Shown: positions 1 to 11,983 of the stretch, in pieces | How positions within the stretch are numbered: the first letter of the stretch is position 1 | How the letters are laid out: every line of letters begins with the position of its first letter | NCBI GenBank assembly: GCA_016946835.1 | Contig: JACVTC010000073.1 | Coordinates: 239,501 to 303,500 of the forward strand | Reading direction: 5' to 3' | Length of the DNA: 64,000 nt | Source of the DNA: Neocallimastix lanati (nom. inval.) | Lineage: Eukaryota > Neocallimastigomycota > Neocallimastigomycetes > Neocallimastigales > Neocallimastigaceae | Position numbers and translations under genes: made by a program | The notes under the pieces: model-generated | Database searches by the model: none | The model's input: only the letters and a program-made list of their open reading frames with translations | Told to the model about the DNA's origin: nothing

Positions 1-74
1 AGTTTTTTTTTTTTTATTTTTTTTTATACTTATTATTATTATTATTATTATTATTATCATTATTATTATTATTA

Positions 75-108
<34 letters not shown>

Positions 109-1740
109 ATATATATATATATATATATATTTTTTTTAAAAATTCTATTAATAATGTTTAATAAAATAATTGAATATTTAAAATTTTAAATTTTAATTTT
201 TAATCATGTAATAAAATAACATCATAAAATTAAGATATATATTAATAAAATGTTCATTATATATTTATTTTAAAATTTAATGATGTAAACTAAATATATT
301 ATTAGATGAATTGCATTATTTATAATCATCAATTTATGAATAAAAATTTTATAATTGGAAGAATTTTATAAACAAGAATATTTAAGTATATATATATATA
401 AATTAATAAATATAAAATAAGTATATTTATTTTTTCAATTTCTTGATATTGTAAATAAAATTTTTAAATTATAATTGTAAGACGTAATTAATATTATTAT
501 TATTAACATAAAGAATTTTTTTACATACAAAAAATTATATTTAAAATTTATTATTGGATACAATATTTATTAGATATAATTATATATACTTATATTTCCT
601 TTTTTATATATATACACTACTTTTATATTTATCCATTTTTAAGGAGTCATATATACTAATATAATTATCATTTTCATTTTTCTTTTGCCCTACATTCCTA
701 TTTTTATATTTATCCATACAATTATATATTTATATATAAGTATTTTTTTTTTTTATTACATTTATGTCATGATATTGGAGTAAAAAATATTATTTTATGA
801 ACGGTGATTAAAATGGTATATCTACATGGACCTTTTTAACCCACACTTAAAAATATTTATCATAATAGTTAATTGGTATATTATTAAAATACATATAATG
901 ATCTTTATGAGAAAATGGACAATAATAATTAAAAGGAATCAAGCTTTTTTAATTATTATTGATATATAAGCTATATGTATCAGAATAATAAACCTTAATT
1001 TGAAATCAATCGTATAGTATAGTAAAATCTGATCCATACCATAATCTGTAATACTTTATAACAGATTGAGTTAATATGTTTAATGTTTAAATATACCAAA
1101 AAAATAAAAATTTATAAAATTTATGACATTTAATAATAGTTTTATATATTTAAAATATGGTAAATATATATATATATAAATATTTTAAGTTCGTAAGAGA
1201 AAAAAAAATGTCACTAAATATAAAACTTTATTTTTTCATTTTCATTTTTTTTTTAAGGATAAATATATATATAAATATATATTGGTCTATTGGACATTAA
1301 CAAGTGAACATAAGGATTAAAAAAGGAAAAAAAAAAAAAATAAATCGAAGAATTTGGAAAATTTGGATAGTTGGTTAAATCATATGTCAAATTTTTTATG
1401 TAATTAATAGTTACATCAAAAAATGAATGATTATTATTAATAAACAAAAAAATTTTTTATGTTAACAAAAACTAGAACAAACAAGCAAACAAATAAATAA
1501 AAAATAAAAAAATAAATAAATAAAAATAAATAAATAAAAATAAATAAAATAATAAATAAATAAATAAATAAATAAATAAGCATTTATAGAATGCTTTAAA
1601 AATTCTTATTTTATTTAGACATTGAATTCTAATAGACTATAAATTTTAATAAGAATTAATGAAATAAAAGTATTTTAATGAATTAAATCTACTTTTACCC
1701 TATATGTTTTATTTGATAGAATAATAATAATATTTGATAG

Positions 1741-1777
1741 AATAATAATGATAATAATAATAATGATAATAATAATG

Positions 1778-1860
<83 letters not shown>
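1741..1860. repeat. (AAT)n microsatellite
   Basis: An almost uninterrupted AAT/ATA trinucleotide array of about 120 nt, with a few GAT variants at its left end. Translated on the minus strand it gives a spurious poly-isoleucine ORF, which is not a gene. Confidence 0.95.
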
Positions 1861-1861
<1 letters not shown>

Positions 1862-1945
1862 TAAAAAATTATATGAAATTTTATTGTTTTTAAAAAAAAG
1901 AATTTATATTTTTTACTATTAATTTGGTTAGTAATGATAACCATA

Positions 1946-1976
<31 letters not shown>

Positions 1977-2771
1977 GTTATATTTCTAATGGTATTTATT
2001 AAATATATAATATATTCAAACTTTTAATTTTCTTATTTAAGTTTTCAAAAAGAAGTTAGTATTGGATATAAATTTTTACTATTTAAACTTTAATCTTTTT
2101 TTTTCCTGTATAATTTATTTTAAACAATAATTTATAAATAAATAGTAAAAAATAAATATATTAATTATGAAATTATTTTTTTTAATTTAAAATTATAATA
2201 AGTTATATATGACAATATACATTAATTAATAATATTTAATAAAATATTCATTCAATTAATGCTTAATATAATTTATTTATAATGTACATAGAAAATATGT
2301 ATGGTGAATTTCGTAAAATGTTGCATAAAATATTTTTAAAAAATAAACATATAAATAAATAAAATAAATAAATAAATAAAAAATATTAAATATTATTATT
2401 TTAATAATAAAAATAACTATATAAAATATATAAAATATTGATATTCTATATATATAATTATTATTCAGAATAAATATTATATAATTTTTTAATATAACAG
2501 TAATATGAAGTATATATATAAAAATATTTTTTTTACTACCTAATATTTGAAATATTTATATTTATTCTGAATAAAAAAAATTAGTGTTAATTATTTATTA
2601 TTTATTATTTACTATTTATTATTTATTATTTACTATTTATTATTTATCATTCAATTATTTTTATTATTTATTTATTTATAAATATTTTATAATAAATATT
2701 TAAAGACTTATTTTCAAAAATGATTTTTATTATTTATTTAATTATTTATTTATTGGCTAAATAAAATTATC

Positions 2772-2830
2772 TAATGTGGCGATTAATTAAATTATTTTAA
2801 GCCACATTACGAAATGCACAATTGCGAAAT
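2772..2830. repeat. Short MITE-like palindrome (copy C)
   Basis: TAATGTGGC at 2772-2780 and its exact reverse complement GCCACATTA at 2801-2809 enclose only 20 nt. The flank that follows (GAAATGCACAATTGCGAAAT) is shared, in the opposite orientation, with the repeat at 13.8 kb. This looks like an internally deleted member of the family seen at 13807-14125 and 59436-59700. Confidence 0.55.
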
Positions 2831-3503
2831 GATACACATTCAAAATATTTATATATATGATATATATAAATAGTAATAATAATAAATTATATTTTTCTAA
2901 AATTTATGAGATCATTCTTTCCTTATTCTATTTTATTGTTATTTTTTAATTATTATTTTTACTATTATTATTAAAAATAGTACTTAAAATGCTCTACATA
3001 ATTTTTTTTATTTCTAATTTTTTATTAATAGTATTTTATATGTACAATGTAAAATGTATCAATAATTTTATAAAATATACAGAAATTTTTAAATTTAATC
3101 TTTAAAAATTTCTGTTAAATGCAATATATAAAAAAGGAAACTGTTTAGATGAATAAAAAATAAAATTTATATTTTATTTACACAATTTGTTGTATAATTT
3201 AACTACAGAAATGAATTTTTATTCCTTTTTTTATTTTATTTCATTTTATTATTATTATTATTATTATTAATAAATACAAAGCAATTTGTAATCTATTAAT
3301 ATTTCAATTACTAATTTTGCATTATACGATAACGATTGATATATTATTTTAGATATATAGATATTATATTATCAATAAAAATAACATATAAATTATATAA
3401 TTAAAAAGTTAATATATATATATTTTATGTATAGAATTATATATATATATATATTTTAAAAAAAGGGTTCATAAAGTTTCTATTTTTTCTATGTATTTTG
3501 TTT

Positions 3504-3642
3504 AAATATACAATTTTATTAATAGACTTTAGATTTAAAATATTTAAAATTTTTAATTTCCAATTTATATAATTAATTGATATTAATAATAATAACAGAA
3601 AATTATATAAAATATACAATTTTATTAATAGACTTTAGATTT
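3504..3642. repeat. 33-nt direct repeat pair
   Basis: A 33-nt sequence containing TTATTAATAGACTTTAGATT occurs at about 3504-3536 and again at 3610-3642. The copies are about 106 nt apart and look nearly identical by eye. Function unknown; it probably arose by local duplication. Confidence 0.7.
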
Positions 3643-4973
3643 TACTTTAAAATATTTATATATATATATTTAATAAAACTATTTCAAAATAATAAATATT
3701 AATTATATTATTTATTAAAATAATATAATATAAATCAATTGTAATATATTAATAAATTAAATATATTTACTAGAAATAGAAAGTATATATAAGCCTTTAT
3801 TTTTTAAAAATTTTTTTTATTAATTAGGCATATAATATTAATTTTATAAATCACACTTTATTTATTAAATTTATATTAAAGAATCCTCATACATAATATT
3901 ATTTACAATTATAAATTTATACTTCTATCTATAATAATTTTACATTGATTCATGTGATGTATATCATAATGTGATATTCTTTATGTTGTAGTTATTAATA
4001 ATATTTATTAATATTTTATATTATTTTATAATTACAATATTATTTCTACTAAAGAAAAACAAAAGCAAGAATAAGAATTAATTATACTGTAAAGTATTAA
4101 TAATATATACTTATTATAAATAAATAAAATTAATATAATATAAACTACTATATTAATTATATAAACTTTATTATTTTAAAATAAGAATAATTTAATATTT
4201 AACTTATATCAGAAATATAATATAATATATACAAAATATAAATAATATAAAATATATAATATAAAATATAATAAGATATAAACTTAATATATGAATATAT
4301 AAATATTCAAATATAAATATACAAATATGTTACTACACATATTTGTTTTATATCAATCATTTAATGATACACCACAACATACATAAATTTAATTTTTATA
4401 ATTAAGTTTATTATACCTATATTTACATTTATTTATTTTATATTTATTTATTATTTATTTCAAACAATTATTATTTAAATTTCTGTTTTTAATTTTTTTT
4501 TACTTTTCCTTATTTACTTATTTTATTTTATTTTTTAACTTTCTGTACCTTACCTTTTATTACAATCCAGATGAGTTTTGATCAAAATTAAGATATAAAA
4601 TTAAATTAACTATTATCATAATTCTCAATATTTTATCTGAACTATAATAATCGAATTTCTTATTTAAAATTTCTAAATGTTCAAAAATTTTAAATAACGA
4701 GATAATATTTAATATGCCTTTTTTTTTTTTTTTTTATTATTTTATTTTTTTAAACTGTTGTGAATGAAAAAATATTTATACAATAAATTATATTTTATAT
4801 ATCTGAGTTTAATAAAACATATAAATAATACAATTACTTTAAATAGAATTTACTAATTAAAATATTGTATATACTGTAAGATATTCAAAATTATAATAAA
4901 TTTTAATAAATTTTAATTAATCCTTAATAATAATAATAATAAATGACTGACAATTTAAATTATTTAATTTAAA

Positions 4974-5031
4974 ATTAAAAATTTCCTGAAAATATTTTTA
5001 ATTTTAAAAATATTTTCAGGAAATTTTTAAT
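4974..5031. repeat. Perfect 28-bp inverted repeat with 2-nt loop
   Basis: The arms at 4974-5001 and 5004-5031 are exact reverse complements (core TTTCCTGAAAATATTTTT) separated only by TT. The central bases include G and C, so this is not a trivial A/T palindrome. No gene borders it on either side. Confidence 0.9.
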
Positions 5032-5744
5032 ATTTATGTTTATATTTTCTGAGATTATAAAAAATATATATTCTTTAATTATATATATATTTTTATTTTT
5101 TTAATAATATTTTTTTTCTTTCTTTTTTTTTTTTTGCTCTCTCTTTTTTTTTTTTTTTTTTTATTCCTATTCCTATTATTATATACTATTTGTAGCTTAT
5201 TTTTATTTTTTTTTTTAAAAAAAAATAATAATATTTAAAATGTATATAAATATTTAATTTGTTAAATTAAAAAATGCAATTTTTAAAACGGTAATAATTA
5301 ATTTATAAGAGGATTTAATTTTTTTTATTTTATTTATATAATATAAATACAAAATATTTATTTAAATAATAAATATTTAAATAAATTAATATCAAATATA
5401 AAAATTTTTAAAATATTATTTTTAAATATTATTTAATGTGCAATAATTAATAATTTAAATGTATTTTTATTATTTATTATATATATATTCATGTTAATCA
5501 TGAGTTTTAACATAGTGCAGAAATTAAAAAAAAAATAAAAATAAATAAAGGATAATAATTGTGATTTTTAATTAAATTAAAAGAATGATAGTATATTCAA
5601 ATTAAGTAATAATATAGTTACACTCCATATAAAGATATTAACATTACATAATTTGTTAATTAAAAAGTTAAAGATACTTTAAAATATATTAACTTAGAAT
5701 CTAGGTTTACAAATAGTTTGTGTTGGTACTTCCTTAATTCTAAT

Positions 5745-5815
5745 TTATTTTATTTTATTTTATTTTATTTTATTTTATTTTATTTTATTTTATTTTATTT
5801 TATTTTATTTTATTA
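5745..5815. repeat. (TTTTA)n pentanucleotide array
   Basis: About 14 tandem copies of ATTTT/TTTTA. The Phe/Leu-rich ORF that overlaps it is an artefact of the repeat. Confidence 0.95.
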
Positions 5816-6927
5816 TTACAATTTATCTTTTTATTCTTTTGTTCTCTTCCTCTCTTTTTTTTTTTTTTTTATTATTTTATTTTTATTTTTTTTTTTTTTT
5901 TTTAAATTTTTATAATTTTTTTTTAATTTTTTTTTATTTGTTTTTATATATTTTCAATATAAAAGAATAAATTGTAGAATTAAAATTTTCATATAAACTA
6001 TATATTATTTATATGTTATATATATTGATATAAATTATATAATTTTGATAATTGTAAATATTTCAATAGAAATAATTTCCATAATGTTTTATATATATTA
6101 TAATTACAATCTTATATAATTAAATTTATTTTTTTTATTAAACATAAATATATATAATATAATGTAATATTTTATTTTTTCTTATTTTATTTGTTTGAAA
6201 ATGGAAAAAAATGTAATATAAAAAAAGACGTATATAAATAAATTATAATGGTAATTAGTAATTCTATTTATTATAAAATGAAATAAAAGAATATTTATTT
6301 TATTATTTTAATATATATTACTATTATATTATTCATAAATGGTTTGTATTACAATTATTATAGAATATTGAAATTTCATTTTGATTATATTTGATATCTC
6401 ATTTTTTTTCTTAAAACAATAAATAAAAAAAAAAGGTTAAATATTAGATAATATATTAATTAAATTACTTAATTACATATAACATAATATATATAAAATT
6501 AGGTCATTTAAAGTTTAAATATTATGCTTGAATGCAATAAATATTAATATAATCTAATATATGATATTAATTTTATACTATTTTTTCTATTATTCCTTTT
6601 TTTATAAAATTATTTAAAAACGGTTAAATTGTGTAACAACTTGTATTTAATAAATTAACAATATATAATTTATTTGATTTTCATATATTAATTCTCTAAT
6701 TTTATTGGTCTTAAAATTATTAATGGCTGAAATATATATATAATATATTAATTATATAATATTAATTTATTTATATTATAATTCTATTATATTTAATTTT
6801 ATTTGAAAAATTAGAAAAATTAAAAAAAAAAAAAAAAAAAATGCAATAGTATAAAAGAATTATGATTTATTTTTCTAAATTTAATATTTTTCAACTTTAT
6901 GTTTAATAAATAGTAAATAAATTTAGA

Positions 6928-7030
6928 TCTAATTGAAGATTTAAAAGGTAGATTATTAAAATAAGGGAAGGATTGAATGATTTGGAAAAAAATGAAGAGA
7001 TTAAAGAAATAAAAACAAATATTAAGTAAT
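6928..7030 (+). other. Possible orphan coding exon, coiled-coil-like
   Basis: An open stretch following a plausible acceptor (AAATTTAG at about 6920-6927) reads as a charged helical segment containing EDLKGRLLKIREGLNDLEKN and ends at TAA. The composition (Glu/Lys/Leu heptads, GGA and GAA codons) is more coding-like than the surrounding A/T DNA. No convincing upstream exon or start was found on the plus strand. It could be the 3' exon of a small gene, a relic, or chance. Confidence 0.25.
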
Positions 7031-7793
7031 AGTATAATAATTATTAAAATTAAAAATCGAAACTCCCTAAATATTTATAAGAAAAAATAAAGAACAAAAA
7101 AAAAAAAAAAAAAAGAAAAATAAAATAAACCAAAAATATATTTATAATAAATATATGTGTAAAGAACGCAAATATCAAAATAAGAGCAAGCGCGCATTAA
7201 ATAAATACTAAATAAAATTTAATTAAATTTTTAATATATAACAATAAATAAAATTATTTATTTTTTTTATAAAAAATATTAAAAAAATAAAAAATAAAAA
7301 AAAAAAAAACATAATTATTCATAATAAAGAAAAAAGTATATTTAAAAAAAAATAATTGAATATTATATTATATAAAATTATAAAATAATATTTATTAATA
7401 GCAGTTGAGAGCAATAGGTATCTCTTTTTAATTTAGTTAAAAAAGTAAAATTAATAATTATTCATAAATTTATTTAAAAATCACAATTAAATACAAAAAA
7501 ATATAGACAAAATATTTTAAAATTTCACTTCACTTGTAAATAAATTAAACGCATTTTAAACATTGAAATACGCATTTAAATATTTTAACGTTGATATAAA
7601 TAATTATAAATATATTTTTTTAAATATCCAAGAAATAAGATATAAAACAAAATATAAAATTTAGACAAAAAGCATAAAATCAATTGGGAAAAAATAAAAT
7701 TATTAATTGAATCGAAATAAGATACAACTAATAAAAATAAAAAATAATATTTATTTATTAAATTACATAAATTGAAATATTTTAAAAACAAAA
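7031..7793. other. Upstream region of the coiled-coil gene
   Basis: A-rich leader-like DNA before the ATG at 7794. The only GC-rich spot is AAGCGCGCATT, with GCGCGC at 7190-7195, about 600 nt upstream of the start codon. A similar CGCGCG palindrome lies at about the same distance upstream of the second coiled-coil gene. No TATA-like element can be singled out in such A/T-rich sequence. Confidence 0.5.
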
Positions 7794-10070
7794 ATGGAAA
7801 CATCAAGAATCGCAATGTTCGATGAAAATCAAAAATTGTATGAAAATTCATCTTTACTTTGTGAAGATGAGGTCACTGAAATGTTTGAAGATAATAATGG
7901 ATATGATTCTTCTTCAAGTTTAATAAGTGATTCAGATGGCACTTTAGCAGATTCCGACTCTTCTGTACAAAAGAAAAGCCAAGGTTCAAAATCTGTTATA
8001 AGCGAATCATTAAAAAATGTAAAAAATGAAATGAAATATAAAATTAAAGAAAATATTAAAAACAATTCAGATGTTATGGTAAATAAAGATCAAGAAATAT
8101 TATTAAAAGAAAAATTAAATAAACTTACCTCAAAGGTTCAACTCTTACAAAAAGAACAAGCATTATTAATTAGTATTATAAAAGAACACACCTATGATTC
8201 AATAAATGAATCTAAACTTTTTAGTGAAGAATATCTTTCTGTCGATAAAAATATTATAAATTTGATTGAAAGAGATTCAGAATATATGAAAAAATGTGAA
8301 GAAAGTTTAAAAGAGTTTATAAATGAAACTGTTCGTGATTACAATATATTATTAGCTGAAAAGGAAATTGAAGTAGTTGAACAAAAAGAGAGAATTGATG
8401 AATTAAATAAAAAAATTAAAACTAATAATAATGAAAATTATGAAGAGTTATTATCTGATATGATGGATCAAATGAAAATTGATGAAGAAGCTTATCATAA
8501 GGAAATTAGTGATCTTAAGGAAGAAATTCAAATTCGTGATGAAATTATTGGTGAAATTCAAGAAGAAAATCAACTTTATCATAATTCATTAGAAAATCTA
8601 TTTCAAGGTTTACCTCAAGAAGAACAAGAGAAAATAGATGAAATGGAGGATGTACAACAACAAGTAATATACTTTAAGGATGTATATACAAGAACAACAG
8701 AAAAAAGTGAACAAGATGATAAAGTTATTGAACAATTACAAAGATCTTTAGACTTTAAGGACTCAATAATTAAAGAATTAAAGTATAAAAATGAAGAACT
8801 TATGAAACAGTTAAAGGAAAAAGATAATACTATTAAAGAAATGAATGAAAAGTATAATTATTTACAATCCCAGAATAAAATGTTTAAAAATTTAGCTGTT
8901 GAAATAAGAGAAAGTGTTAGTCAAAATAAAAAGAAGAATGAAAGAGATTTGGAAACCTTAAGAGATATTATTAAGAGAAAAGATGAAGCTTTAATTTTTT
9001 CAAATGACCGTATTAATAATTTAAGAGAAACTATTGATCAATTGAACGATGAAATTAATACTCAAAAAAGAAAATTAGCTGATGAACATAGTCAGTTTAA
9101 GAAAGAATTTAAAGAAATGAAGAAAATTATGAAGAATAACGAAAAGCAAATTGAAACACTTCAAGATGAAGTAGAATATAATGAAAGATTGTACAGAAAA
9201 TCTAAGGAAAGAGCTGAAAAGTATAAGGCATTAAGTGCCAATAGTAAAAAAGAAGTCAATGGTCTTTGGAACGTAATTGATATTCGTGAAAAGGAAGTTG
9301 ATGAATTAAATAAAGAAAAAGAAAGGTTAGAAGAGGAAAACAAAGAATTTATGAACCAACATGCTAAAGATATAGAATATCTTGAAAAAGTTCGTGAAGA
9401 TTATGAAGAAAAAATTAAATTAATGAAGGAAGAATCTGATGATGAATCAAAAAAGAAGATTGAAATGATTAAGAAATCTAGTGATGAAATTGAAAAAGAA
9501 CTTCAAGAACAATGTACTAATTTAACAATGGAAAAAGAATCACTGAAGAATGATTTAGAAATAATAACGAAGTCAATGAAACTCATAAAGGAAGATTCTA
9601 AGGCAATGGAAGAAAATAATAAAAATTTAGAAGGTTCAATTAAGGCATTAGAAAGAAAACAAAGAGATAGGGAAGAATTTTGGAAAAATGAAAATAAGAA
9701 ATTAGAAATGGAAAAGAATAAAGAGATTAATGTTCTAATGAGTAGTAATAAAGATTTAGAGGAACAATTAAAGAAAGAGCGTATTCAGTCATCTAGCCTT
9801 GCTAAATACATAAGAGATATAAATCATCAAGAGGTTTTAAATATAAAAGCTATTCAAAAAACTGGCCAAGGAAAAATGTCAAAGCCAGTGACTTCATTAA
9901 AAAACTTTTCGGATCGTGTTGAATTATATCAAAAAGTATTAAGCAAGAAGATGAATATTGATAATACAATTTCATTAAAATCTATAAAAAATAATCAAAT
10001 AAATGAAAAACAAATGGATAATATTAGGAATAAAGGTATAAAATTACTAAGTTTTTTTCAAAATTCTTAA
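7794..10070 (+). CDS. Large coiled-coil protein, 758 aa, function unknown
   Basis: A single uninterrupted reading frame. The start at 7794 is the first ATG of the frame and follows an A-rich leader. Residues 1-65 are acidic and Ser/Asp-rich (repeated DS and SS, for example SSSSLISDSDGT), a typical disordered phosphorylatable tail. From about residue 95 to about 700 the protein is almost continuously heptad-like, rich in Glu, Lys, Leu and Asn, with few Gly or Pro. The last 50 residues are basic. There is no signal peptide, membrane segment or catalytic motif. It resembles structural coiled-coil proteins (centrosome/basal-body, golgin or SMC-like rods), but no family can be named from sequence alone. 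It has no introns, unlike most neighbours, and codon use is AT-biased as in the other genes. Confidence 0.9.
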   Translation: METSRIAMFDENQKLYENSSLLCEDEVTEMFEDNNGYDSSSSLISDSDGTLADSDSSVQKKSQGSKSVISESLKNVKNEMKYKIKENIKNNSDVMVNKDQEILLKEKLNKLTSKVQLLQKEQALLISIIKEHTYDSINESKLFSEEYLSVDKNIINLIERDSEYMKKCEESLKEFINETVRDYNILLAEKEIEVVEQKERIDELNKKIKTNNNENYEELLSDMMDQMKIDEEAYHKEISDLKEEIQIRDEIIGEIQEENQLYHNSLENLFQGLPQEEQEKIDEMEDVQQQVIYFKDVYTRTTEKSEQDDKVIEQLQRSLDFKDSIIKELKYKNEELMKQLKEKDNTIKEMNEKYNYLQSQNKMFKNLAVEIRESVSQNKKKNERDLETLRDIIKRKDEALIFSNDRINNLRETIDQLNDEINTQKRKLADEHSQFKKEFKEMKKIMKNNEKQIETLQDEVEYNERLYRKSKERAEKYKALSANSKKEVNGLWNVIDIREKEVDELNKEKERLEEENKEFMNQHAKDIEYLEKVREDYEEKIKLMKEESDDESKKKIEMIKKSSDEIEKELQEQCTNLTMEKESLKNDLEIITKSMKLIKEDSKAMEENNKNLEGSIKALERKQRDREEFWKNENKKLEMEKNKEINVLMSSNKDLEEQLKKERIQSSSLAKYIRDINHQEVLNIKAIQKTGQGKMSKPVTSLKNFSDRVELYQKVLSKKMNIDNTISLKSIKNNQINEKQMDNIRNKGIKLLSFFQNS

Positions 10071-10741
10071 ATAATTAACTATTGTAGTATATTGTACAAT
10101 AGTTATAAATATATTTAAATATTAATCAATTAATCGTAATTTAAAACAATGATATGGAAAAAAAAAAACGAATATAATTTAATTAAAAAGAAAGTATTAT
10201 ATTACACTTTAGAGTAAGAAGTATATATATTATTTATTCTTTAGTGAAAATAGTATTTTTTTTATTTTATATAACAATAAGAAAAAAACTTTCAATATAT
10301 TTAAAATAGCAACAAAAATTTATACACAATCATAACATCAATAGTTTTTTTATAAAACTTTTTATAATTTTCATTACATTAAAATTAAGTTATTAAACAA
10401 AATTATGTATATTATCAATATATCTTTTTTGTTATTAAGTCGTATGGAGTTTATCATATAGAAATTTAATAGTAAAAAGGAAATATTTTTATTATCAATA
10501 TAATCAAAAGATAGTTTAAGTTAAAATGATACATAGTAATATTGTAAATAATATGCATGTATAAATTTAAAATTTCCAAACATAATTACCATTACAGAAA
10601 CAGATTTCCTATAAATATCATCTCTCATTTTTATCAATACTCTACTACATGTCATTTAAAATATATATTTATATTTATTTAAATGGTGGAAATAATTAAA
10701 ATCTAAAATTAAAAAAATAAAATAAAATAAAATTTGGAAAG

Positions 10742-10787
<46 letters not shown>

Positions 10788-10966
10788 TAAAAAACAATAT
10801 AAAAAAAAGTAATCTATATTAGGTAAAATATATTAATCGATTATGATTTTCTTTAACATTTAATTCATTATTTTTTTTTATATTTTTTAATAAACAATCA
10901 TTAAAATAAAGATAAAAAAAAAAAATAGAAAAATACAAATTTAAATTTAAATTCAAATTCAAATTC

Positions 10967-11004
<38 letters not shown>

Positions 11005-11153
11005 AACAAAAATTATCATAAAAAAAAGGTTATAAAATCAAATGTAACCAAAATATGAAAAATGTAATTCCATTAATATACCTAAAATTGATTTCTTTGA
11101 ATTTTATATAATAATGAAAAATAATAATTTTTCTTCTTTTCAATTTGAATTTT

Positions 11154-11196
<43 letters not shown>

Positions 11197-11280
11197 TTTT
11201 ATATTTATAGGAAATTAACAATAAAACCAATATGAAACATTTTTATTATATGCAAATAAATAAATAAATAAAATAATTAT
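10071..11280. other. Intergenic A/T-rich DNA
   Basis: 3' flank of the coiled-coil gene followed by poly-A runs (a tract of about 45 A ending near 10785, others near 10975-11000 and 11161-11190). I see no gene here. Confidence 0.7.
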
Positions 11281-11300
11281 AAAAAAAAAAAAAAAAAAAA

Positions 11301-11487
11301 AGCAAAAAGTTATAATTTTTATTCCAAATTAGTTTTAATAATTAATTATAATTTGTATAAATTTGTGTAATTTTTATTATATAATATTATATAATAAAGT
11401 TAAAAAAAAAAAAAAAAAAAAAAAGCAAAAAGTGTTATTTTTTTGTCCAAATTAGTTTTAATAGTTAATTATAATTTGTATAAATTT
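11301..11487. repeat. Degenerate tandem duplication ending in poly-A
   Basis: A unit starting AGCAAAAAGT and containing CCAAATTAGTTTTAATA and ATTATAATTTGTATAAATTT occurs at 11301-11396 and again from about 11424. Both copies are preceded by poly-A. The part around TTTGTATAAATTTGTGTAAT (11350-11395) recurs at 12382-12425, so the DNA in between may be an insertion. Confidence 0.65.
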
Positions 11488-11504
11488 TAATTAACTATTA
11501 AAAA

Positions 11505-11654
11505 CACCCTAAGTACTCGTTACGCAGTGCTGCTCACGGAGACAAGCGAGAAAATTGAGCACGTAACGCAGTGGAGCTGCGTAAATTTGTCGAGATTAGT
11601 CGGGAGAGAGCAGCACGTAGTAACTTAAACAATCCTTCAAAAAAAAAAAAAATA
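11505..11654. other. GC-rich structured island with poly-A tail (possible ncRNA retrocopy)
   Basis: About 130 nt at roughly 50% GC in otherwise 85-90% A/T DNA. GTTACGCAGTGCTGCTC at 11519-11535 and GAGCAGCACGTAGTAAC at 11608-11624 pair over 9 + 5 bp with a 3x3 internal loop. Inside, ACGCAG at 11566-11571 pairs with CTGCGT at 11577-11582 around a 5-nt loop. GTTACGCAGTG recurs as a direct near-copy, GTAACGCAGTG, at 11563-11573. The unit ends with about 13 A. It looks like a folded RNA reverse-transcribed with its tail, SINE-like, but I see no Pol III box or known RNA family. The ORFs crossing it are probably spurious. Confidence 0.45.
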
Positions 11655-11983
11655 AATAACGATGTGTTTTTGGAATTTAATATCATAGTGTTTTTTGCAT
11701 ATGTTGATATAAAAACCATAGCGTTGATGATATATAAATTTTTGGAAGGCAATTGTTTAAAATTAGTAAAATAAAAATAGCATAGTTTTTAATAAAATAA
11801 TGATAAAAACCTAGTATATTTTAATTAATACTTTCAGGCATATTATTATTAATTATTATTATTATTTTTATTATTATTTTAATTATTTTAATTAATATTA
11901 TTATTATTATTTTTATAAATATTTTAATTATTATTTTTATAATTTTATTAATATTTTTATATGAACAATATAGCTGTATGATT

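Larger units (their letters stand above)
1..6920. other. Gene-poor AT-rich intergenic DNA
   Basis: About 6.9 kb with no supportable gene. It holds poly-T/poly-A runs, (ATT)n near 40-75, an (AAT)n array at 1741-1860, (TTTTA)n at about 5745-5815, a 33-nt direct repeat, a short MITE-like palindrome at 2772-2809 and a long perfect hairpin at 4974-5031. The short ORFs here are runs of Ile, Phe or Leu translated from microsatellites and show no conserved protein. Confidence 0.75.

Noticed and set aside
1675-1944. 89-codon poly-Ile ORF on the minus strand
   Set aside because: Entirely produced by an AAT microsatellite; no conserved sequence. The same reasoning removes the poly-Leu, poly-Ile and poly-Asn ORFs at 23.0-23.3, 28.98-29.2, 47.1-47.4, 52.8-53.1 and 58.5-58.7 kb.
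11534-11774. Overlapping ORFs on both strands across the GC-rich island
   Set aside because: Both run through the hairpin structure into poly-A and A/T sequence, with no recognisable protein. The open frames are explained by low stop density in GC-rich DNA.
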